Shown one piece after another: positions 18,808-27,700 of a DNA stretch of 64,000 bases. The position numbers were made by a program, and so were the translations under genes. The DNA comes from Mycetocola_B reblochoni (GTDB lineage Bacteria > Actinomycetota > Actinomycetes > Actinomycetales > Microbacteriaceae), in contig NZ_RCUW01000005.1 of assembly GCF_003667525.1 (NCBI RefSeq), forward strand, positions 186,001-250,000, in the 5' to 3' direction. The notes below the pieces were generated by a model. The model was not told where the DNA came from and did no database searches. It saw nothing but the letters and a program-made list of their open reading frames with translations. The stretch's first letter is position 1. Each line of letters opens with the position of its first letter.

Positions 18808-19728
18808 ATGATGAATTCTGGACAAGCGTCGGGCGGCGTTCGGGTGAAGTCGCTTCGGTTCCAGCCGCGCGGCACCGGATCCCGCTTCGCCGAGATGCTC
18901 AGAATCGGGGGAACGACGGGGGAGTGGCCGCCGCCGATGGTCGTTCCCCACCGCGTCGACTTTCACACCGTGCTGCTCACGCGAGAGGGGCAGGGTCATC
19001 ATGTGATCGATTTCGACTGGCATGCGTGCGCGCCGGGCACCGTCAGCTGGGCGATGCCGGACCAGGTGCAGCGGGTGGTCCCCGATCCGTCGCTGAGCGT
19101 CGTGGCCCTGCTCGTGCGCCGCGACGCGCTGCTGATCGCGGAGGCGGCCGATCGGCTCGAGGCGCGACCGCCCGAGCGGGTGTCCTGGGCGGTCGGCCGG
19201 CAGGAGCAGGCCAGGCTCGCGGACTTCCTCGACGCCCTCAGCGCCGACATCGACGCGCAGCACGACGAGCTCGTCCGCTCGCGCGTGACCACCCTGCTGC
19301 TCGAGCTCGAACGCCGCTCGCGCCTGGACGAGGCCCCGCACGACGCCGAGTCGGCACACCTGCTCGCCGCAGTGAGGCTGGCGATCAACGAGCGGTTCCG
19401 CACGACGCGGCGCGTCGAGGACTATGCCGCCGTCCTCGGGTACTCGGCACGCACGCTCAACCGCGCCTGTCAGCGGTTGACCGGGAAGACGGTGAAGGCC
19501 CTCCTCCTCGAGCGGACGATGCTCGAGGCCAGGCGCCTGCTCGTCGACTCCTCGGCCACGGTCGCGTCGATCGCCACCGAGCTCGGTTTCAGTGAGCCGA
19601 CGAACTTCGTCTCGGCCTTCCGCCGCGAGGTCGGGGTGACCCCGCAGCGTTTTCGCAGCGACCTGGTGGCGCGCGGCGTCCCCCTCGGCGGGCGCGGCCC
19701 GGCGGGGCCGCCGAGGGGGAACGTATAG
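18808..19728 (+). CDS. AraC-family transcriptional regulator
   Basis: A 306-residue regulator. The N-terminal about 170 residues form an AraC-type ligand (cupin-like) domain. The C-terminal double HTH (about 195-295) includes VEDYAAVLGYSARTLNRACQRLTGKTVKALLLERTMLEARRLL cut into the usual two helix-turn-helix units and ends IATELGFSEPTNFVSAFRREVGVTPQRFR, the family signature. Its target is not evident, since it is flanked by operons with their own controls. Two consecutive ATG codons (18808, 18811) are both possible starts. Confidence 0.9.
   Translation: MMNSGQASGGVRVKSLRFQPRGTGSRFAEMLRIGGTTGEWPPPMVVPHRVDFHTVLLTREGQGHHVIDFDWHACAPGTVSWAMPDQVQRVVPDPSLSVVALLVRRDALLIAEAADRLEARPPERVSWAVGRQEQARLADFLDALSADIDAQHDELVRSRVTTLLLELERRSRLDEAPHDAESAHLLAAVRLAINERFRTTRRVEDYAAVLGYSARTLNRACQRLTGKTVKALLLERTMLEARRLLVDSSATVASIATELGFSEPTNFVSAFRREVGVTPQRFRSDLVARGVPLGGRGPAGPPRGNV
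19680..19719 (+). terminator. Hairpin overlapping the end of the AraC gene
   Basis: A perfect 12-bp GC-rich stem (19680-19691 with 19708-19719) lying inside the last codons of the AraC gene. It likely ends that transcript before the LacI gene promoter. Confidence 0.6.
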
Positions 19729-19743
19729 TTGGCTCGGATGAGA

Positions 19744-19757
19744 TGTGACCGTTCTCA
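19744..19757. promoter_or_regulatory. LacI-family operator upstream of the lacI-type gene
   Basis: TGTGACCGTTCTCA matches, at 11 of 14 positions, the operator core TGTGAACGGTCACA found before mmsA (21027-21040). Both have the central CG typical of LacI-family sites. It lies 24-37 bases before the start codon, suggesting that the regulator controls its own gene. Confidence 0.65.
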
Positions 19758-19780
19758 TCGGTGATTTCGGGCGGGGTTCG

Positions 19781-20830
19781 ATGAAGAAGCAGACCGGAGC
19801 GGGGCGTGCCCCCAACATCAGGGACGTCGCTGCCCGCGCCGGTGTGTCCCACCAGACGGTCTCGCGCGTGCTCAACGGCAGCGATCGCATTCGGGAGTCC
19901 ACGCGGCAGTCCGTCCTCGACGCGATCAAGGCGACCGGCTACCGGCCCAACAGCGCCGCCCGTGCGCTGGTCACCAGGCGCAGCGGGCTGATCGGCGTCC
20001 TCTCGACGCATCAGAACGCCCACTACGGCCCGCAGACCATGCAGATCGCCATGGAGCGGACGGCCCGCCAGGCCGGCTACCAGCTGGTCCTGGTGTCGAC
20101 CTCGGGGGAGAGGGGCGCCGTCGACTCGGCGATCGAGCGGCTGCTCGCCCTCGACGTGGAGGCGCTTATCGTGCTCGCCCCGCGTACCGAGGTCTATCGC
20201 GCCCTCGCCGGGGTCGAGGCGCGCGTCCCCGTGCTCGCGCTTGACTCGAGCCGGAGGGAGGGCGCGAGCAACGTCGCCGTGGACCAGTTCCTCGGCTCAC
20301 GTCTGGCGACGCGGCACCTCATCGACCTGGGGCACAAGGAGATCGTCCACGTCGGCGGTCCGCAGGACTGGATCGAGGCGGAGGAGCGCATGCAGGGGTA
20401 CCTGTTCGAGCTCGGCGAGGCGGAGCTCGAGGTGACCCCGCCGATCCTCGGCGAGCTCTCCGCCGACTTCGGCTACCTGGCCGGGCGGGACCTGCTCAGG
20501 GGGCGCCGCTTCACCGGGATCGTGGCCATCAACGACCAGGTCGCCATCGGGCTCCTCCACGCCTTCAGGGAGGCGGGGGCCGACGTCCCCGCGCGGATCA
20601 GCGTGGTCGGCTTCGACGACATCCCCGAGGCAGCGCACATCCCGCCGGGGCTGACGACGGTGCGGCAGGACTTCGTCGCCGTGGGTGAGCGGGTGGTCGA
20701 GGCGGCGCTGGCGGAGATCGTCTCCGGCGCGCCGAGCGGCGCGATCCTGCTCGAGCCCACGCTCGAGGTCCGCGGCTCGACGGCGCCGCCGACGGACGCG
20801 GGCTGGTGGGCGTCCCGGCCCCTGTCGTGA
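19781..20830 (+). CDS. LacI-family transcriptional regulator, probable repressor of the mmsAB-chvE transporter
   Basis: A 349-residue repressor from the ATG at 19781. HTH at about 9-30 (IRDVAARAGVSHQTVSRVLNG), hinge helix RPNSAARALVTRRS, then a periplasmic-binding-like effector domain (about 70-340). In-frame GTG at 19745 overlaps the operator and lacks a ribosome site, so the ATG is preferred. It is the immediate upstream neighbour of a sugar ABC transporter, and both have the same operator, so it most likely represses that operon until its sugar is bound. Confidence 0.9.
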   Translation: MKKQTGAGRAPNIRDVAARAGVSHQTVSRVLNGSDRIRESTRQSVLDAIKATGYRPNSAARALVTRRSGLIGVLSTHQNAHYGPQTMQIAMERTARQAGYQLVLVSTSGERGAVDSAIERLLALDVEALIVLAPRTEVYRALAGVEARVPVLALDSSRREGASNVAVDQFLGSRLATRHLIDLGHKEIVHVGGPQDWIEAEERMQGYLFELGEAELEVTPPILGELSADFGYLAGRDLLRGRRFTGIVAINDQVAIGLLHAFREAGADVPARISVVGFDDIPEAAHIPPGLTTVRQDFVAVGERVVEAALAEIVSGAPSGAILLEPTLEVRGSTAPPTDAGWWASRPLS

Positions 20831-20986
20831 CGGTCGGTGCCGCCCCTGTCGCCACCGCACCGGCCGACGCTGCGGCCGGCCCTGTCGCGATGGTCCTGGT
20901 GGGGCGTTCGCCCCGTCGCGTTCGCGCCCTCCTCCGGCCGCCGGCGGCGGACGGTCACGGTTCGGTCGCGGGTTCTCCACGTGGAG

Positions 20987-21043
20987 TTGACACGGCCGCG
21001 TGACAGTCCTAGGTTGACGCTATAAATGTGAACGGTCACATTT
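20987..21043 (+). promoter_or_regulatory. Promoter and LacI operator of mmsA-mmsB-chvE
   Basis: Within the 311-bp gap 20831-21141. TTGACA (20987-20992), 17 bases, TAGGTT (21010-21015) form a good promoter. Immediately downstream of the expected start is a palindrome with 8-bp arms AAATGTGA/TCACATTT (21024-21031, 21036-21043) around ACGG. Its position blocks initiation or clearance. The rest of the gap, a GC-rich left half and a 98-base leader, shows nothing else. Confidence 0.85.
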
Positions 21044-21141
21044 ACTCGGAGCAACGATGCTCCCCGACGACGAAGTCGAAGAAAGGCAGCAATGCACGCG
21101 ATGCACAGCAGCGGCGCTGAGCAGGCAACGGGGACCACCCG

Positions 21142-22695
21142 ATGAGCGCCACCGCCCCCATCCTGCAGATGGACTCCATCACCAAGGAATTCCCCGGCGT
21201 CAAAGCCCTCGCGGACGTCTCACTCAGCGTCGGCATCGACGAGATCCACGCGATCTGCGGCGAGAACGGCGCGGGCAAGTCGACGCTCATGAAGGTGCTC
21301 TCCGGCGTCTACCCCTACGGCAGCTACAGCGGCACGATCACCTACCGGGGCGAGGAGGTGCGGTTCAAGGACATCAGGGCGAGCGAGGCCGCGGGGATCG
21401 TCATCATCCACCAGGAGCTCGCGCTCATCCCCGAGCTCAGCATCACCGAGAACATCTTCCTCGGCAACGAGCCGACCACCCGTTTCGGGTCGATCGACTG
21501 GAAGGGCGCCCAGCGCGAGGCGCGCGAGCTGCTGGCCAGGGTCGGCCTGGACGAGGATCCCGACACCCTCATCAAGGACATCGGCGTCGGCAAGCAGCAG
21601 CTCGTCGAGATCGCCAAGGCGCTGTCGAAGCGGGTGAAGCTGCTCATCCTGGACGAGCCGACCGCGGCGCTCAACGAGTCCGACTCCCAGCACCTGCTCG
21701 ACCTGCTGCGGGGGCTCAAGGGCAAGGGCGTCAGCTCGATCATCATCTCCCACAAGCTCAACGAGATCGAGCAGGTCGCCGACTCGATCACCATCATCCG
21801 CGACGGCCGCGCCATCGAGACGCTCAACGTCGTCAGGGACGGCGTCAACGAGGACCGAATCATCCGCGGCATGGTCGGGCGCAGCCTGCAGTCCCGCTTC
21901 CCCGACCGCGTCCCCGAGATCGGGGAGGTGTTCTTCGAGGTCAACGGCTGGACCGTGCAGCACCCGGTCTCCGCCGAGCGCATGGTCTGCAAGAACGAGA
22001 GCTTCACCGTCCGCCGCGGCGAGATCGTCGGGCTGGCCGGGCTGGTGGGCGCGGGGCGCACCGAGCTGGCGATGAGCCTGTTCGGCCGGTCGTACGGGGC
22101 CTACCGCTCGGGCACGATCGTCAAGGACGGCAAGCAGGTGCAGCTGCGCACCGTCCACGAGGCCATCGACAACGGCCTCGCCTACGTCAGCGAGGACCGC
22201 AAAGCGCTCGGGCTCAACCTGCTCGACGACATCAAACGCTCCATCGTCTCCGCCAAGCCCGAACGGATCTCCCGGGCGAACGTCGTCGACGAGTACCGCG
22301 AGCACGACGTCGCCGAGGAGTACCGCCGCAAGCTGCGCATCAAGACCGCGAGCGTCGAGAGCGGCGTCGACACCCTCTCCGGCGGGAACCAGCAGAAGGT
22401 CGTCCTGGCCAAGTGGATGTTCACCGAGCCGGACCTGCTCATCCTCGACGAGCCCACCCGCGGCATCGACGTCGGGGCCAAGTTCGAGATCTACGGGATC
22501 ATCCAGGAGCTCGCCGCGCAGGGCAAGGGCATCGTCCTGATCTCCTCCGAGCTGCCGGAACTGCTCGGGCTCTCCGACCGGATCTACACCATCTTCGAGG
22601 GCGCCATCACGGGGGAGTACTCCGCCGCGACGGCCACACCCGAGGCGCTCATGAAGTCCATGACCTCCTCCGCACAGAAAGTGACAGCAGCATGA
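21142..22695 (+). CDS. mmsA: Multiple-monosaccharide ABC transporter, ATP-binding protein
   Basis: A 517-residue double ATPase energising import of monosaccharides (MmsA/GguA type; xylose, arabinose, galactose or other aldoses in relatives). First cassette: Walker A GENGAGKSTLMK (about 36-47), signature region VGKQQLVEIAKAL and Walker B LLILDEPTAAL. Second cassette: degenerate Walker A GLVGAGRTELAMSLFG, signature LSGGNQQKVVLAKW and Walker B LLILDEPTRGIDVG. The conserved SEDRKALGL motif is present. It overlaps mmsB by 4 bases. Confidence 0.93.
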   Translation: MSATAPILQMDSITKEFPGVKALADVSLSVGIDEIHAICGENGAGKSTLMKVLSGVYPYGSYSGTITYRGEEVRFKDIRASEAAGIVIIHQELALIPELSITENIFLGNEPTTRFGSIDWKGAQREARELLARVGLDEDPDTLIKDIGVGKQQLVEIAKALSKRVKLLILDEPTAALNESDSQHLLDLLRGLKGKGVSSIIISHKLNEIEQVADSITIIRDGRAIETLNVVRDGVNEDRIIRGMVGRSLQSRFPDRVPEIGEVFFEVNGWTVQHPVSAERMVCKNESFTVRRGEIVGLAGLVGAGRTELAMSLFGRSYGAYRSGTIVKDGKQVQLRTVHEAIDNGLAYVSEDRKALGLNLLDDIKRSIVSAKPERISRANVVDEYREHDVAEEYRRKLRIKTASVESGVDTLSGGNQQKVVLAKWMFTEPDLLILDEPTRGIDVGAKFEIYGIIQELAAQGKGIVLISSELPELLGLSDRIYTIFEGAITGEYSAATATPEALMKSMTSSAQKVTAA

Positions 22696-24008
22696 GCGGC
22701 ATCTCCGATCTGAAGAAGATCTTCGGCACGGGCAACACCTCCAAGCTCCGCCAGTTCGGCATCCTGTTCAGCCTGATCCTCATCGTCGCGCTGTTCCAGT
22801 GGCTGACCGGGGGGCTGACGCTCTCGTCGACGAACCTCATCGCGGTGGTGAGCCAGTACTCGTACATCCTCATCCTCGCGATCGGCATGGTCATGGTCAT
22901 CATCGCCGGGCACATCGACCTGTCGGTCGGGTCCGTCGCCGCGATCACCGGCGTCGTCGTCGCCAGGGCGATGGCCGAGTTCAACCTGCCCTGGCCGCTC
23001 GCCATCGTCTTCGGCATCGTCGTCGGCGCCGCGATCGGCGCCTGGCAGGGGTTCTGGGTCGCCTACGTCGGCGTCCCCGCGTTCATCGTGACCCTCGCGG
23101 GGATGATGCTCTTCCGCGGCGGCCAGGTCTTCATCGGCAACGGCAACACGGTGCCCGTCCCCGACGGCTTCCGCGCGATCGGGTCGGGCTTCCTGCCCGA
23201 GGTCGGGCCGGAGACCGGATACAACAACCTGACCCTTCTGATCGGACTCATCGCGATCGTGACGATCATCTGGCGCGAGCTCCGCTCCCGCGCCGTGCAG
23301 CGGCAGATGGGCTCGGAGATCGCCCCGGCGTGGGTCGCGGGCATCCGCGTCGCGCTGCTGGTCGGCATCGTCGTTGTCGCCACCCTGCTGTTCGCGGGAG
23401 GCCGCGTCGGCACGAGCTTCCCGATCTCCGGCCTCATCCTGGTCGTGCTCGTCATCGTGTACTCCTTCATCACCAGGAGGACCGTCTTCGGCCGTCACGT
23501 CTACGCCGTCGGCGGAAACTCCCGGGCGGCGGAGCTCAGCGGTGTGAACTCCAAGCGGATCAACTTCTTCGTCATGATGAACATGTCGATCCTCGCGGCG
23601 CTGGCGGGCATGATCTACGTGGCCAGGGCGGGCGCCTCCGGACCCAACGACGGCACCGGCTGGGAGCTGGACGCGATCGCCTCCGTCTTCATCGGTGGTG
23701 CGGCCGTCGCCGGCGGCGTGGGCACCGTGATCGGGTCGATCATCGGTGGTCTGGTCATGGCGTTCCTCAACAACGGCCTGCAGCTCATGGGTGCCGGTGC
23801 GGACACCGTCCAGATCGTCAAGGGCCTCGTGCTGCTGGTCGCCGTCGCCATCGACGTCTACAACAAGAAGCAGAACCGCTTCTCCATCATCGGGATCTTC
23901 ACCTCCAAGCGCGGGGGCAACGCCTCCGTCGCCGCAACCACACCGACGTCGGGCGCCGCCCCGTCCGCGACCGCATCAGCGGAGACGGGCGCACCCGCCA
24001 AGGACTGA
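22692..24008 (+). CDS. mmsB: Multiple-monosaccharide ABC transporter, permease
   Basis: Homodimeric membrane channel of the same importer, 438 residues from the ATG at 22692. About ten or more helices, with the family motifs IIAGHIDLSVGSVAAITG and YAVGGNSRAAELSGVNSKRI, and the final GWELDAIASVFIGGAAVAGG-type stretch. The C-terminal 35 residues are a Thr/Ala/Ser-rich tail. The next gene, the binding protein, starts 42 bases later. Confidence 0.93.
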   Translation: MSGISDLKKIFGTGNTSKLRQFGILFSLILIVALFQWLTGGLTLSSTNLIAVVSQYSYILILAIGMVMVIIAGHIDLSVGSVAAITGVVVARAMAEFNLPWPLAIVFGIVVGAAIGAWQGFWVAYVGVPAFIVTLAGMMLFRGGQVFIGNGNTVPVPDGFRAIGSGFLPEVGPETGYNNLTLLIGLIAIVTIIWRELRSRAVQRQMGSEIAPAWVAGIRVALLVGIVVVATLLFAGGRVGTSFPISGLILVVLVIVYSFITRRTVFGRHVYAVGGNSRAAELSGVNSKRINFFVMMNMSILAALAGMIYVARAGASGPNDGTGWELDAIASVFIGGAAVAGGVGTVIGSIIGGLVMAFLNNGLQLMGAGADTVQIVKGLVLLVAVAIDVYNKKQNRFSIIGIFTSKRGGNASVAATTPTSGAAPSATASAETGAPAKD

Positions 24009-24050
24009 TCAGAGCCGATCAGCCCGACACACCAAGAGAAAGTGACTCAC

Positions 24051-25157
24051 ATGCGCAAGAAACTGATTGCATCGGTGGCCCTCGCGGCCGCGGGCGCCCT
24101 CGTCCTGGCCGGCTGCTCCAGCCGCGGCGGCGACAGTGCTGGCTCGGACAGCACCGAGGGTGCGGCCGGCTTCGAGGCCGGATCGCTCATCGGCGTCGCC
24201 CTCCCGGCGAAGACGAGCGAGAACTGGGTGCTCGCCGGAGACCTGTTCACCGACGGCCTCACCGAGGCCGGCTTCAAGGCAGACGTCCAGTACGCCGCCG
24301 CGGGCAGCCCGGTCGCCGACCAGCAGGCCCAGATCCAGTCCATGGTCACCAAGGGCGCGAAGGTCATCGTCATCGGCGCGGCCGACGGCGGGCAGCTGAG
24401 CACCCAGGTCGAGGCGGCCAAGGAGGCCGGGGCGACGGTCATCGCCTACGACCGCCTGATCCTCAACACCGACGCCGTCGACTACTACGTTGCCTACGAC
24501 AACTACGAGGTCGGCGAGCTCCAGGGCCAGGCGCTGCTGGACGGCATGGAGGCACAGAAGGGCGACGGCCCGTACACGATCGAGCTGTTCTCCGGCTCGC
24601 CGGACGACGCCAACTCCTCCGTGTTCTTCGACGGCGCCATGAGCGTGCTGCAGCCGGCCATCGACTCCGGTGACGTGGTCGTCGGCTCCGGCCAGACCTC
24701 GCTCAAGCAGACCGCGACCGACGGCTGGAAGCCGGAGAACGCCCAGCGTCGCATGGACTCGCTGCTGACGAGCACCTACAACGGGGACACCGAGCTCGAC
24801 GGCGTGCTCTCGCCGAACGACACCCTCGCCAGGGCGATCATCACCTCGGTGAAGGGCGCGGGCAAGGACATCCCCGTCGTCACCGGTCAGGACTCCGAGG
24901 TGGAGTCGGTCAAGTCGATCATGGCCGGCGAGCAGTACTCCACGATCAACAAGGACACCAGGGCGCTGGTGACCCAGACGATCGACACGGTGAAGGCGCT
25001 GCAGGCCGGTGACGAGGTCGAGGTGAACAACACCGACGACTACGACAACGGAAGCAAGGTGGTCCCCGCCTTCCTGCTGCCCCCGCAGATCGTGACGAAG
25101 GACAACGCGGCGGAGGCCTACGCCAACGACCCGACGCTGTCCAAGCTCGTCGAGTAG
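24051..25157 (+). CDS. chvE: ChvE-like multiple-sugar-binding lipoprotein of the ABC transporter
   Basis: Extracellular sugar receptor for MmsA/MmsB, 368 residues from the ATG at 24051 (AAGAGAAAG upstream). Lipobox LAGC with Cys22. Class B binding-protein fold with ChvE-specific stretches: VIGAADGGQLSTQVEAAKEAG, VIAYDRLILNTDAVDYYVAYDN, and the distal VTGQDSEVESVKSIMAGEQYSTINKD cut by its hinge. ChvE relatives bind aldoses such as xylose, galactose, glucose or arabinose; which one here cannot be decided. A terminator follows. Confidence 0.93.
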   Translation: MRKKLIASVALAAAGALVLAGCSSRGGDSAGSDSTEGAAGFEAGSLIGVALPAKTSENWVLAGDLFTDGLTEAGFKADVQYAAAGSPVADQQAQIQSMVTKGAKVIVIGAADGGQLSTQVEAAKEAGATVIAYDRLILNTDAVDYYVAYDNYEVGELQGQALLDGMEAQKGDGPYTIELFSGSPDDANSSVFFDGAMSVLQPAIDSGDVVVGSGQTSLKQTATDGWKPENAQRRMDSLLTSTYNGDTELDGVLSPNDTLARAIITSVKGAGKDIPVVTGQDSEVESVKSIMAGEQYSTINKDTRALVTQTIDTVKALQAGDEVEVNNTDDYDNGSKVVPAFLLPPQIVTKDNAAEAYANDPTLSKLVE

Positions 25158-25174
25158 CGGCTCCCGCCGCCGTC

Positions 25175-25217
25175 CGAGGAATCGGGCCCGTCCCTCGTGG
25201 GCGGGTCCGATTCCTCG
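25175..25217 (+). terminator. Terminator of the mmsAB-chvE operon
   Basis: A 16-bp stem (25175-25190 with 25202-25217, one G-T pair) with an 11-base loop followed by TTT, 17 bases after the chvE stop. Confidence 0.85.
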
Positions 25218-25294
25218 TTTCGGGGCGTGGTCCTGCCGGAGTGCTCGTCCCGGGGTGGTCATGCCGGAGCGGGCCCGCCAGCCGGGAACCGGGA

Positions 25295-25347
25295 TTTGCA
25301 CTGTGGTGGCGATAGTGCAAAACTGCACTCCGTGAGTAAGAGTGCAG
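25295..25347. promoter_or_regulatory. Two nested inverted repeats at the tetR/efflux promoter
   Basis: Inverted repeat 1: TTTGCACT (25295-25302) and AGTGCAAA (25314-25321). Inverted repeat 2: CTGCACT (25323-25329) and AGTGCAG (25341-25347). Both share the TGCACT/AGTGCA half-sites with 11-base gaps, as expected for a dimeric TetR protein. The first overlaps the likely -35 TTGCAC (25296-25301); the second straddles the GTG start at 25332. Confidence 0.75.
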
Positions 25348-26006
25348 ATTCGCCGACGGGGCTCTCCGCCCGCATGGCCGCGACCGCCGCGCGGATCACC
25401 ACTGTCTCCCGCCGGCTCACCGCGGCCAGGGGGCTGGCCGGCTTCACGATCGACGAGCTCTGCGACGAGGTCGGCATCGCCCGCCGGACCTTCTTCAACT
25501 ACTTCCCCGGCAAGGAGGACGCCGTCCTCGGCATCGACGAGACGGAGCGAGGCGAACGCCTGGCGGCCCGGTTCCTCGAGCGCGGCTCCCGCGGCTGGGG
25601 CGCCGTGTTCGACGACGTCATCGACATCGCCGGGGAGCACGCGGCCGAGATGGGGCTCGGGCTCGCCGAGCACGCCGACTTCCACGCGGCGCTCGAACGC
25701 GAGCCGCGGCTGCTCGTGCGGTTCATGGGACTCAACCGCGCACGGGACGAGGTGCTGGCGTCCCTGATCGCCCGGCGCGAGGACGTGCCGGAGGACGACC
25801 CCAGGCCCCGGGCGTGCGTGGAGCTGATCAGCATCGCGATGAGCACCACGATGTCCTCGCTGTTCGCCGGAGGCGTCGACGCCTCGCGTTCCGCCGGGGA
25901 CGTCGTGGCCGACACCCTCCGCTCGACCATCGACGGCTTCCGGGCCGTTCTCGCCACCGACCCGCCATCCTCCCCGCCACCCTCCCCGCGAAAGGACCAT
26001 CCGTGA
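25332..26006 (+). CDS. TetR-family repressor of the adjacent efflux pump
   Basis: A 224-residue regulator. HTH at about 38-58 (FTIDELCDEVGIARRTFFNYFPGKEDAVLG split over the recognition helix), then an all-helical ligand domain and a Pro-rich tail. The GTG at 25332 was chosen because it falls between the operator half-sites with the promoter just upstream, so the leader is very short or absent; farther starts would run through the promoter. The stop overlaps the efflux gene by 4 bases, indicating co-transcription and autoregulation. Confidence 0.88.
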   Translation: MSKSADSPTGLSARMAATAARITTVSRRLTAARGLAGFTIDELCDEVGIARRTFFNYFPGKEDAVLGIDETERGERLAARFLERGSRGWGAVFDDVIDIAGEHAAEMGLGLAEHADFHAALEREPRLLVRFMGLNRARDEVLASLIARREDVPEDDPRPRACVELISIAMSTTMSSLFAGGVDASRSAGDVVADTLRSTIDGFRAVLATDPPSSPPPSPRKDHP

Positions 26007-27700
26007 CCGCCGCCCCCTCCTCCGGGCCCCTGCTGCTCACCCAGCGACGCATCTGGATCATCTTCGGAGCGCTCATCTCCGGCATGCTGCTGTCCAGCCT
26101 CGACCAGACGATCGTCTCCACCGCGATGCCCACGATCGTCGGACAGCTCGGCGGGGTCGACCACCAGGTGTGGCTGACCACGGCGTACCTGCTCGCCACG
26201 ACGATCGTCATGCCCGTCTACGGCAAGTTCGGCGACGTGCTCGGCCGCAGGCGCCTGTTCCTCGTCGCCATCGCGCTGTTCACCGTCGCCTCGCTCGGCT
26301 GCGCCGTCGCCGGCGACTTCACCCAGCTGATCATCTGGCGGGCGGTGCAGGGGCTCGGCGGCGGAGGCCTGATGATCCTGTCGCAGGCCATCATCGCCGA
26401 CATCGTGCCCGCCTCCGAGCGCGGCAAGTACCTGGGGCCGCTCGGCGCCGTCTTCGGCCTGTCCGCGGTCGCCGGACCGCTCCTCGGCGGCTTCTTCGTC
26501 GACCACCTCACCTGGCAGTGGGCGTTCTACATCAACATCCCCGTCGGCATCGCCGCCTTCGCGATCGCGTACTTCGCACTCACGCTGCCGAACAAGAAGG
26601 CGAGCAAGCCCATCGACGTCCTCGGCGTGGTGTTCCTGTCCGCCTTCACCGCCTGCCTGATCTTCTTCACCGACTTCGGCGGCGACGCGGCCTACGGCTG
26701 GGGTGCCGTGGAGACCTGGCTGTTCGGGGCGGGCATGCTCGTCTCCGCGCTCGTCTTCGTCCTCGTCGAGGCCCGTGCCGCCGACCCGATCATCCCGCTC
26801 GCGCTGTTCCGGAACCCGACGTTCATCAACGCGACGGCCATCGGGATGACCCTGGGGCTCGGCATGTTCTCCGCGATCGGCTTCATCCCCACCTTCCTGC
26901 AGATGTCCTCGGGGACCTCGGCCGCGGCCTCGGGTCTGCTGATGATCCCGATGATGGTCGGCCTGATGGGGACGTCGATCCTCTCGGGGAACCTGATCAG
27001 CGCCACCGGCCGCTACCGCATGTACCCGATCCTCGGCACGCTCATCACCGCCGGGGCGATGATCGCCTTCACGAGCCTGACGGCCGACACCCCGATCTGG
27101 CTGATCTGCGTGTTCCTGTTCGTCTTCGGCGCCGGGCTCGGGCTCATCATGCAGGTCGTGGTCCTCGTCGCGCAGAACTCGGTGTCGCCCGCCCAGGTCG
27201 GGACGGCGACGAGCACGAACAACTACTTCCGCGAGGTCGGCGCCTCCCTGGGGGTGGCGGTGTTCGGCACCATCTTCACGACCCGGCTCACCGAAAACCT
27301 CACCGGGGTGTTCGCCGGCGCAGGGGCCAGCGCGGGCGAGGCCTCCCAGTCGGCGGCGACGATCGACCCGCAGACGCTGAGCCAGCTGCCCGAGGGGCTG
27401 CGCGACGGCGTGGTCGCCGCCTACGCCGACGCGCTCGCCCCGGTGTTCTGGTATCTGCTGCCGTTCATCGCGATCGCCTTCGTGCTGTCCCTGCTGCTCA
27501 AGCAGATCCCGCTGTCCGACGTGGCCGGCCTGGTCGCCAGGGGAGAGGCCGTCGGCGGTGCGGAGGCGGAGACGCTCGAGGCCAGGGAGCGTGGCGGACT
27601 TCCCGCCACCGACGCCGGGACGCGCACGGGCGGCGAGGCGGCGACCGGCCCCGGCGGGGCGTCGCCGGAGCCTTCCCCGCGGCAGGGGGGCGAGGACTAG
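26003..27700 (+). CDS. DHA2-type (14-helix) MFS multidrug exporter
   Basis: Proton-driven efflux pump of the EmrB/QacA group, 565 residues from the GTG at 26003, with AAAGGA upstream. Family motif SSLDQTIVSTAMPTI in helix 1, motif A GKFGDVLGRRRLF in the first cytoplasmic loop, and motif C-like VFGLSAVAGPLLGGFFVDHLTW. A long Gly/Glu/Ala-rich cytoplasmic tail follows helix 14. Coupled to the TetR gene, which presumably lifts repression when it binds a toxic compound. The substrate is unknown. Confidence 0.92.
   Translation: MTAAPSSGPLLLTQRRIWIIFGALISGMLLSSLDQTIVSTAMPTIVGQLGGVDHQVWLTTAYLLATTIVMPVYGKFGDVLGRRRLFLVAIALFTVASLGCAVAGDFTQLIIWRAVQGLGGGGLMILSQAIIADIVPASERGKYLGPLGAVFGLSAVAGPLLGGFFVDHLTWQWAFYINIPVGIAAFAIAYFALTLPNKKASKPIDVLGVVFLSAFTACLIFFTDFGGDAAYGWGAVETWLFGAGMLVSALVFVLVEARAADPIIPLALFRNPTFINATAIGMTLGLGMFSAIGFIPTFLQMSSGTSAAASGLLMIPMMVGLMGTSILSGNLISATGRYRMYPILGTLITAGAMIAFTSLTADTPIWLICVFLFVFGAGLGLIMQVVVLVAQNSVSPAQVGTATSTNNYFREVGASLGVAVFGTIFTTRLTENLTGVFAGAGASAGEASQSAATIDPQTLSQLPEGLRDGVVAAYADALAPVFWYLLPFIAIAFVLSLLLKQIPLSDVAGLVARGEAVGGAEAETLEARERGGLPATDAGTRTGGEAATGPGGASPEPSPRQGGED

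Noticed and set aside
19745..19780. Earlier GTG start for the LacI-type regulator
   Set aside because: It lies within the operator, lacks a ribosome site and adds 12 residues before the normal HTH start.
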